A stretch of 30,676 nucleotides of DNA from Smittium culicis (Eukaryota; Kickxellomycota; Harpellomycetes; Harpellales; Legeriomycetaceae). Of the stretch, positions 23,053 through 30,676 are shown in pieces. The stretch spans positions 1-30,676 of the forward strand of contig LSSN01005723.1 in assembly GCA_001970855.1 (NCBI GenBank), in the 5' to 3' direction. Within the stretch, counting starts at the first letter, position 1. Every line of letters begins with the position of its first letter. Under the pieces are notes generated by a model, which saw nothing but the letters and a program-made list of their open reading frames with translations, was not told where the DNA came from and did no database searches. The translations under genes were made by a program, and so were the position numbers.

Positions 23053-23210
23053 GTTGAATGCTTTTGTGGATGGTGGACTATTTTTGGAATACCAAATTTT
23101 ACTAATTATTCTTCATAAATATCACCATATTCATAGGACTATAAAAACATTAGTTGATAAAAAATCTTAGAAGATTGAGACTTTGTCTAAAAATCAGCAG
23201 CGATTAAGTA
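23053..23210 (+). mobile_element. Decayed TTAA-flanked inverted-repeat element (copy 1)
   Basis: After TTAA at 23049-23052 the left end shows GGTGGACTATTTTTGG, closely matching the left end of the best-preserved copy at 25755 (GCGGTAGACTATTTTTGG). The right end is weakly preserved (about 5 of 10 terminal bases) and abuts the TTAA at 23211-23214 that also starts the next copy. At 158 bases it is shorter than the others and may carry a deletion. Confidence 0.4.
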
Positions 23211-23214
23211 TTAA

Positions 23215-23401
23215 ACCTTTCACGTTTAACGCTCTTTAAATAAATCAACCATTTTACTCTTTAAAGCTCTATTTTCCTTATTATTTGGTACTATTTTATA
23301 CCAAACCAATTATCGAATGGATCATTGAATTATAATAAAATCATTTAAATATTTTGAGTATACTTTGTAGATCAAAAACAGTATACCAACGGAAAAAGGT
23401 T
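23215..23401 (-). mobile_element. TTAA-flanked inverted-repeat element (copy 2, inverted)
   Basis: This 187-base unit lies between TTAA at 23211-23214 and TTAA at 23402-23405. Its left end ACCTTTCACG followed by TTTAACGCTC matches the reverse complement of the right end of the 25755 copy at 17 of 20 positions. Its right end, read on the minus strand, matches that copy's left end, including the GTTTTTGAT/ATTTTTGGAT block. The inverted orientation is therefore clear. It has no coding capacity. Confidence 0.6.
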
Positions 23402-23437
23402 TTAAAAATTCAAGAACATTTACAGGGAATGGTTTAA

Positions 23438-23626
23438 TCTTATCAAGTGACGGCTCTCCTTTTTTGAGCTACCAAATAATCAACTGAACTCCAGACATAT
23501 AATATAAAATACAGTCAAAAGGTTCTACTGGCTATGAAATATAACGTATCCAATTATAATTTATTTTAAATAGCCTTATCAATAATTGATATAAGATATG
23601 GGAGATTATTTCGAGGAGCGAAAATT
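23438..23626 (+). mobile_element. TTAA-flanked inverted-repeat element (copy 3, diverged)
   Basis: This 189-base unit lies between TTAA at 23434-23437 and TTAA at 23627-23630. It aligns with the 25755 copy over the left end (TTATCAAGTGACGG, then TTTTTTGAG, CCAAATA and CAACTG) and at the right end (GCGAAAA next to TTAATT against GTGAAAGGGTTAATT). Its length is within one base of that copy. It is more diverged than copies 2 and 4 and has no coding capacity. Confidence 0.5.
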
Positions 23627-25320
23627 TTAATTACAAGTTTTTCCTACTTTGTTGAACTACTTTTATTTTTCAATCGTATTAGAAAGTTATTTCTAATGAA
23701 TTAAATTATATAACCAATACCTTTACCTAATCCATACAAGTAAATAGAATTTCTAAGAAAAAAAGTTATGCTTCCCCTAAGAATCTCGCATATATTTAAA
23801 AGTTTTGACCTCAAAAAACATTAACTCCCCCCTCCTCTGCCACGCTCATTACTTTTTATTCGTTTTATCTAGCTAAAAAATATTTAATTGAATATTTTTG
23901 ATAATAATAAGTTTGTACATTTTGTACCAGATCTAAAAGTACCCTTCATTTGAAGTCGCTTTGTGAGATTTTTAATCATAAAAAATTTTATTAATCTATA
24001 TTTTTGAATAGAGTTAAATTTCTTGCTACAAAAAAAATTTTTTTATAAAATATTAAATAAAAAAATTTCAAAATAAATAACAAAAGAAAAATTATTAAAT
24101 CTTCTTTCATTTCAAATCAATTTAATTAAACTAAAATGTATGTCTTTTCTTGCCCGAGTTTTTCTGTATATAAACATGAAAATAAAACTTTATTAGTAGG
24201 ATAAGTCAGGTCATTTCTTATCTATTATAGAAAAAAATAGAAAATCAAAAAAATTTTTAATTACTTCAATTAAAAAAGATGCTAAAATAAACCTTTAAAT
24301 ACAAAAATAAATAAAATCTAAAACACTTTTGATTTTGACTCGAATATTGTGATGTTCCGAGATCAAATTTTTTTACAGGTTCGTTTATAAACTGAAAATG
24401 GTGATTGTAATACGTTTATTATTTAATTATACCTTCAGCATCCACCAAAAAAAAATAAGCTGATTAACGATATTTTTTTTTGTTTAAGAGTAAAAAAATT
24501 TAAAAATACTAAAAAAAAATAAAGATTTTCTAAAGACCCTGTTATAGGTTTTTAACTTAAAATAGCGCTAAATCACTTTATCTAGGATAAATAATGTGCT
24601 AATAAATATCAAAACGTATCTCAAAGAACATAATTTAGAGAACTATACACTTTCTAAATTAAACATTCTTATTAAAATGATTGTACCATTCATATTATTA
24701 TCGTAGCTAATTCATTTATAACTGAGATTATCAATAAAATATTTTTTAAAGATTAATTTATATGCGATGATAATCTATCTTGGAAAATTTTTATTAATAA
24801 CTATCATTTCTATATAATTTTCTTTATATAAAACTAAAATTCTAATTATGGCTATACCAAAAACAGATCAAATTATAAATTAAAAGCTATATTATAATTT
24901 CGATATATAATTTTTTACATGGCTCTAAACTCTGATAATATTTACTCTCAGTTTATTTATTACTAGTGAAGTAGAGGATTTCATTGTTTTTTTTAAGCAA
25001 AAAGTAATGAAATTCTATTGTATTTAATATATATTTAGTTTTAATGGACTGATATGAATAAATGCTAGAAAGTCTGCAACTTTAGATAAATCTAATAACA
25101 AAATCTAACTTTTTCTTTAATTATTGAGCCTATTTTAGATAATAAATTATCTTTTCTCAACAAAAACTTGATGAGATTTATGCAATTAAGTTAACTTTTG
25201 GACTCGATAAAAATTCTAGCTTTTAATATTTTTTAATGATATTATAATAATCGCCATAATATTTATAGGTAATATCTTTTAAATAGAAAATAGCCAAAGC
25301 GTTGATTTTATTTTAAAACT

Positions 25321-25381
25321 TTTGTATTTTTATATTTTTATATTTTTTTATTTTTGTACTTTAATATTTTTATATTTTAAC
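25321..25381. repeat. A/T tandem array, TTTTTATAT-like units
   Basis: About 60 bases consist of imperfect tandem copies of a 9-10 base unit close to TATTTTTATA. It stands out from the surrounding A/T-rich DNA by its regular spacing. It is probably a slippage-generated minisatellite with no function evident. Confidence 0.6.
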
Positions 25382-25754
25382 ATGAAATCGTATAGTTTAG
25401 ATTTTTATTCATTGTGATAACTCATAAAAGGATCTGAAAAAACTATGAATTATTTAAAATTTTTTTTTTGTTATTTTATTTAATTTAAATTTACGAATGT
25501 GAATATAAATTATTTAATGTATAAAAATACGTATCCCAAGTATATTTAAAATACTTTATAAGTTAAGTGCTATTAAACATATAAATAAATAAAATTACTT
25601 AGGATCTTTAGCAAATTTTTAGTATAATAATGACAATATGTACTTAATCCTGTATATATTTATATATATATAGACTATAAAAAAATTCAAGGGGATCTTT
25701 ATTAGCGCTACTTTTTTTAATCTGTTAAAATTTACAAGCGAACTATTATCTTAA

Positions 25755-25944
25755 CCCTTTCACGCGCGGTAGACTATTTTTGGATGGCCAAATATAGCCA
25801 ACTGTGTTCAATGAAAATCAATTAATCCCGAGGCCTTAAGATATATTGGTATAATTCAAAATAAAAGCAAATAATATAGAATCTTATAAATGACTATCGA
25901 ATCAATAAATTCGCTCTTTTTAATGAGTGTTGGACGTGAAAGGG
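25755..25944 (+). mobile_element. TTAA-flanked inverted-repeat element (copy 4, best preserved)
   Basis: This 190-base element starts CCCTTTCACG and ends with its exact reverse complement CGTGAAAGGG. It is bounded by TTAA at 25751-25754 and at 25945-25948. A TTAA target-site duplication with inverted repeats starting CCC is the hallmark of piggyBac-superfamily transposons, and the lack of coding capacity makes this a miniature non-autonomous copy (MITE). The interior is asymmetric, so orientation can be assigned. Left subterminal GACTATTTTTGG and the downstream CCAAATA and CAACTG words recur in the copies 2.1-2.7 kb upstream. Confidence 0.75.
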
Positions 25945-26971
25945 TTAATTAACTAATAATTTAAAAATGGATTTAGAAAAAAGTTGGAAATATTTTGATA
26001 TTTAAAATTTAAAAAAATTATTTTTCATCAGCATTGAACTAAAATCATTTTTTCATATACTAAAACCTTTAAAATCGAGATTTATTAAGATTGTTATATA
26101 CTCTAAATAACCAACTCTATTTATGAGTATTTCTTTATTTATTTTTTTATATTAAAAATATACAAAAATACAATTAAATAAAAAAAAATCATAAATGTGA
26201 ATTTTTTTTATGATCTGAACTTACAAATTAATTATTCATACGTATAATGCATGTAAAAATTTAAATTTTATTAGAAAACTGCCTTATTTATTATCAGAAA
26301 CAACATAAATATTTTTCTAGCTTCAATTAATAATCATCAATTTTTCATAAATGTAAAACATATTTCACAAATTAGGGGGGAGGGGACATTTTTTGGAAAT
26401 TAATTAAATAAATTCAAAGATTTTTTTATTTTAGGTTTTTTATTATTTGGTTTCTAATTTAATATTGATATATTTGACTGTATAAACATGACTAATAGTT
26501 TTTTTTTTTCTTTTTTTCTTTTATTGACCATTAAAATTAAAGATTATAATAGAAAAAAATTGATGTCAATAAATATATTTTTTTGATTGAAATTTTCATA
26601 TTTTGATAAATTAATAGTTATCACAATAAATAGATATAAAACTTTTATTTATTTAGAATAGCTTTCTACAAACATTACATAATCTAAAAATAAAATCTAA
26701 AATAATTGCCCTAATTACATTGGAGATTATTGATGTAAATTTTTGATAAAAAATATATTTTTAAAATATGATTAAATTATATAATTGCATTTTCGGTCAT
26801 TGTGGTTTTTTGGACTGTATCGATCTAGTTTTATTTAATATATTTCCTATATAATTGAGGAATTCAGCAGATAAACCAGCTATTAACAAGAAAAACAATT
26901 CTATTACGTAATATATTAACTATAAATTATTATTTAAGATAAAAAAAACTAAATGTATAAATTTAGATACT

Positions 26972-26996
26972 GAAATTATAATTATAATTATAAATT
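26972..26996. repeat. Short AATTAT tandem repeat
   Basis: Four consecutive near-perfect copies of an ATAATT hexamer lie within the AT-rich desert. This is a simple repeat with no neighbouring feature. Confidence 0.6.
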
Positions 26997-29900
26997 TATG
27001 TGCTTTGATATTTAAATGAATTGATATTATCTAAATCTTTTAAATTTATGAATGGTCTCAAATTTATATTCTATAATGAGTAATAATACATATTATATTT
27101 TATGAAATGGGCAAAACATTATTTTTTATTGTGATATGATTATTTTAATTAATTTAAAAAAATCGGCTACATGTTTCTTAATTAATTTCATCATAATTTT
27201 TTATGAATATTTAGATTATTTTCGATTCAAATTTAAATTTAAAAGTGAAATTATTTTGCGATAACATTTATAATTAATTTACCTAGATACTAAAATATAA
27301 TAAAATTATTTATTCGAATTCAAATTCCAAATTTCGAGCATAAAATACTTGTTAAAAATGACTCATAAAAGATCGAAACTTAAATTAATTAATAAAACCT
27401 ATCCTTCTAATATGAATTACCGCTTCAATAAGAAAAAAATTTTCAATTATTTTTAAACAAGTTTAATTATACGCAAATCATTAAAAAAACGATTTATGTG
27501 TGAAATAAAGTAATCAAATATATTCATATATATACGAAATTTCTTGATAATTACGCAATTTATTTTATTCTAGAAAAAATAATTGTGATTAATACAGCTT
27601 TACTTACGAAAATTATTTTTAATTTATAGTTAAACGTATATAAATTTATGCGTGATTCAAGCAAAGAACTTTTGAAAATTATAAGGAAACCTATTAAAAA
27701 TTCTTTAATCATTTTACTCCAAAAATTTAATGATTAATAAAAAAAATGGATAATAGAAAATAAAAATAATAGAAAATATTAGTTTTAAAATTATTTTTAC
27801 ACTTTACAGTACAAAAAAAATATTTATTAAAGTAGAAATCAAATAATCGTGATTTTATATTAAATCAATTAAAATCCGATTGGTACTAAAATTAAAATTA
27901 TTATGAATTTTTTTATTGTCTAATAGTGATATATTATGCACCTTAAAATTTTTAAACTTTTTATGGCAAATAAATATATTTAATAGCAAAAAAAAACGAA
28001 TATAAAAGTAATTTTGATATAGATATGATATAAACACATATTAAATACATTAAATTAAAATATATAAGGTCTCTATATTAATTATGTAAAAATATTACTT
28101 TATAAATGAAAAAATTCTGAATTAAACATATAATATAGTTCTTTCGAGATTATAAAAATTGATTCAAAGACCTTTAAGATTTTTTAAAAAATAGTTTCGA
28201 AAGTATATATACCCAGTAAATAAATAATTTATATATATAGCATAAAATTAAATTATTAAGATTAAAAAATAATGGTATAAAAGCATTGTATTATTAGTCA
28301 AGACAATTATAGAAAATTTTAAATCAATTACATCGTCAAAAATATTACAATTGAAAAAATATGTTTGTACCATATTTTATTAAAAGTGTTGTAAACTATC
28401 AAATATTGTATAATGTGTAATGATATTACAATTTCTTTAAATGAGGCCAAATCTCTGAATATCATAATAACATTTAAAAAAGGGGTGATTAAAAGTTCGA
28501 ATGAATTCAAAAAAAAATGTAGACTCAATAAAATGTATGGAATATAAAATAGGAAAAAACAAGCTATCATTTCAATTTTATAATTGATTTTTTTATCTCT
28601 GCATAATTCAAGATAAAAAATTCTTTTTTCATAAAAGAATGTATAAATTGTATATTATTTCTTTATTTAGGAAATTCTATCATATATTCTAACATAAAAA
28701 AAAGTTGCAAAAAATTTGGGATACTCATACATTTTTAAATATTTTTTTAATATAATACCTAGTTTTTATTAAGCGATAAATATCAATAATTTTTTTCTAA
28801 AGGAATAAACTTGGTTTGATATATTTAAAACTGTTATTTTAAATGTAAAAAATGCGATTAAATAGAAATGAAATCTGCTTAAAGTTTAATCTCTGATTCA
28901 ATACTTTATTTAATAAACATCTCTCTATCTTCAGAACTCTCATAGCATATGTCAAAAATATCAGCTCAAAAGATTTTAGAATTTCAAATACATTTTACGC
29001 TAAAAAATGTGGTAAATTTTAATGTTTTTTCATAATAGTAATCAAAAAATAACAGCTTATTATCATCCAAGTTTATGAGCCTATGGTAAATTAATTCATT
29101 GAGTAGCCATGTTTAAGCAATATACTTATCATGTTTTTTACAAATATTACATAGTAATTTATATATAATGCAATTCTTAAATAATTTTAATTATTATTGT
29201 TAAAAATTTTATGAAATATTAATTGAGTACTTTGGCAATTGATTAGTTATACAAAAATAATTAAATATATCAAATAATATCCAATTATTTTTGAATAATA
29301 GTTATATACTTATAAGATAATATATTCTTGTATATTTATCTATAAGAGAAATTTGTGTATCTCAAGTAGTATTTATCGTGATTTATATTCCAGAAGAAAT
29401 TATAAAAACAATATACCGTAAAAAAATCAGAAATTTCAAATCATTTGGGCTAACTAAAATAACTCTAGAGTTGATAATACTTAAAATAATATAATTTTTA
29501 CTAATTTAAATATAATAAATAGCTCAAAAAAAAAAAATCAAACTAGTTAAAAATTGTGAATTATGCTGTTTTAAAATAGAATTATATTTATCAAAAAATT
29601 TTTAATAGGCTTTTATATCTTATAAATCTCTTTTAAATTATTTTTAGAATATTTATCGGATATAGTTATAAATTTAGACTATTTTTTTATTTTTATTATG
29701 AGGAATAGAGTGATTAATAGTGATTTTGATTGCGTATTTTTTTTTCACAAAAAGATAATTTTAATTCTATTAAAAACCATTAAAAGTGATTAAAAAGAAA
29801 AAACTTTCGTAAACTTCCATCTGTCGCCCTGTGATCTATGTACCATTTAAGAAATGATTCATGGTGATTTTTGATTCAAAAAAATTAAAATCGGCACTTC

Positions 29901-30676
29901 AAGCTTACTCCTGTAAATAGAATGAATTTTCTAATTATTCAAATAATTAAAATGATGAGTTGCACTTATTCACGCTAATTAATATCATCTAATTTTTTTT
30001 TGGAAAACGAAAATAGCGCTTTTAGAAGTCATTAGATATATGCCATTTGAAATTAAGCTTATATTTTAAGATATTTATTAAATTTATTTTTGGTTTAGAT
30101 AAAACACTTATTATTACAAAAAAGAGTAAAAATTTTTTTTTTGATTCATAATTAAATATTTGCGAATATTATAAGGAAAATCGTTAATCTAGAAAATAAA
30201 CTGATAAAAATTTAAAATATAATTTTTATTTTTTAAAAAAAATAACACATTAAATAATTATAATATATAAGTCTAGATCAATCAATATTTTTGTCTTGAT
30301 TATAAAAGTGACAATTTTGGTAGCTATGAAATCATTAACGATGGAATAACTTTCTCAGTTTTTCCGTATTTCTTTGACATAGTTTTGATTAAAATTTTGT
30401 GCCAATATCAATAAATATAATAAACTCGCATATTATTTAGAGCTATTAATTATTGCTTCTTCAGATCAATCAAATATTTTCGTGCTATTTTAAATCATAT
30501 TTCTGTATTTATTAGCAAAAAGCGTTTATAACCTTATTATCAAGTTGCAAACTTAGCTCTTAATCATATTTTTTAAGCTTTTGGCCTTATTGTTTGAAAT
30601 TTTCGAATTATCAGAGATCTTTTATGATAGAGCGTTTAATGTGATACTTTTGATATTTATTTGCAGTATTTATTTC

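Larger units (their letters stand above)
21808..30676. other. 8.8-kb gene-free, extremely AT-rich region
   Basis: Apart from the short inverted-repeat elements listed separately, this stretch holds only short frames expected by chance in such A/T-rich DNA (the longest about 60-80 codons, rich in Ile, Phe, Asn, Lys and Leu). A/T runs and short near-palindromic A/T words are everywhere. No tRNA, rRNA, CRISPR array or large open frame is seen. It could be a long intergenic desert, the flank of a heterochromatic or centromere-like domain, or decayed mobile DNA. The sequence alone does not decide. Confidence 0.65.

Noticed and set aside
28480..28515. GTTCGAAT word suggesting a tRNA T-loop
   Set aside because: The flanking bases do not form a T-stem, and no matching acceptor, D or anticodon arms are present.
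22739..28570. Short frames of 60-80 codons at 22739-22937, 27855-28037 and 28328-28570
   Set aside because: Composition is that of random AT-rich DNA, with no motif, no convincing splice partners and no conserved feature.
29660..29710. Additional inverted-repeat element suggested by a GACTATTTTTTT word
   Set aside because: There is no adjacent TTAA boundary, no CCCTTTCACG-like terminus and no partner end at the expected distance.
21900..30676. CRISPR array or satellite repeat in the AT-rich region
   Set aside because: No evenly spaced identical repeats separated by unique spacers are seen. Repeated words are short A/T strings expected from composition.

Overview
This window looks like nuclear DNA of a fungus, probably an early-diverging lineage with a very AT-rich genome. 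The evidence is a P-type ATPase of the fungal ENA (type IID) kind, a dolichol kinase, a DIL-domain protein, many short GT-AG introns, and gene-poor spacers made largely of A/T runs. The lineage assignment is inference; no rRNA or other marker gene is present.

Layout. Positions 1-2633 are AT-rich spacer with one coding-like relic (about 2206-2385). On the minus strand, 4130-2634 holds a probable multi-exon gene of unknown function that reading by eye only partly resolves. It would share a divergent intergenic region (4131-4729) with an intronless ENA-type Na+/K+-exporting ATPase (4730-7714, +, 994 aa). Next come a 12-exon dolichol kinase gene (SEC59/DOLK family, 8713-11915, +, 589 aa) and two alpha/beta-hydrolase paralogs arranged tail to tail: a 4-exon copy (12689-14060, +, 338 aa) and a 7-exon copy (16365-14562, -, 324 aa). 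A tentative four-exon mini-gene sits at 17283-17680 (+). A two-exon DIL (dilute) domain protein of 1183 aa follows (21807-18124, -). The last 8.8 kb (21808-30676) has no gene I can support. It does contain a cluster of short TTAA-flanked inverted-repeat elements (about 23053-23626 and 25755-25944) that look like a non-autonomous piggyBac-type family.

The genes do not form one pathway. The ATPase exports alkali cations at the plasma membrane or an endomembrane. Dolichol kinase makes dolichyl phosphate for N-glycosylation, O-mannosylation and GPI anchors in the ER. The hydrolases belong to an Lpx1-like group of uncertain substrate. The DIL protein may be a cargo or vesicle adaptor. The 21 introns reconstructed with confidence all keep frame, and 19 of them end in TAG, a strong local splice preference that supports the gene models.
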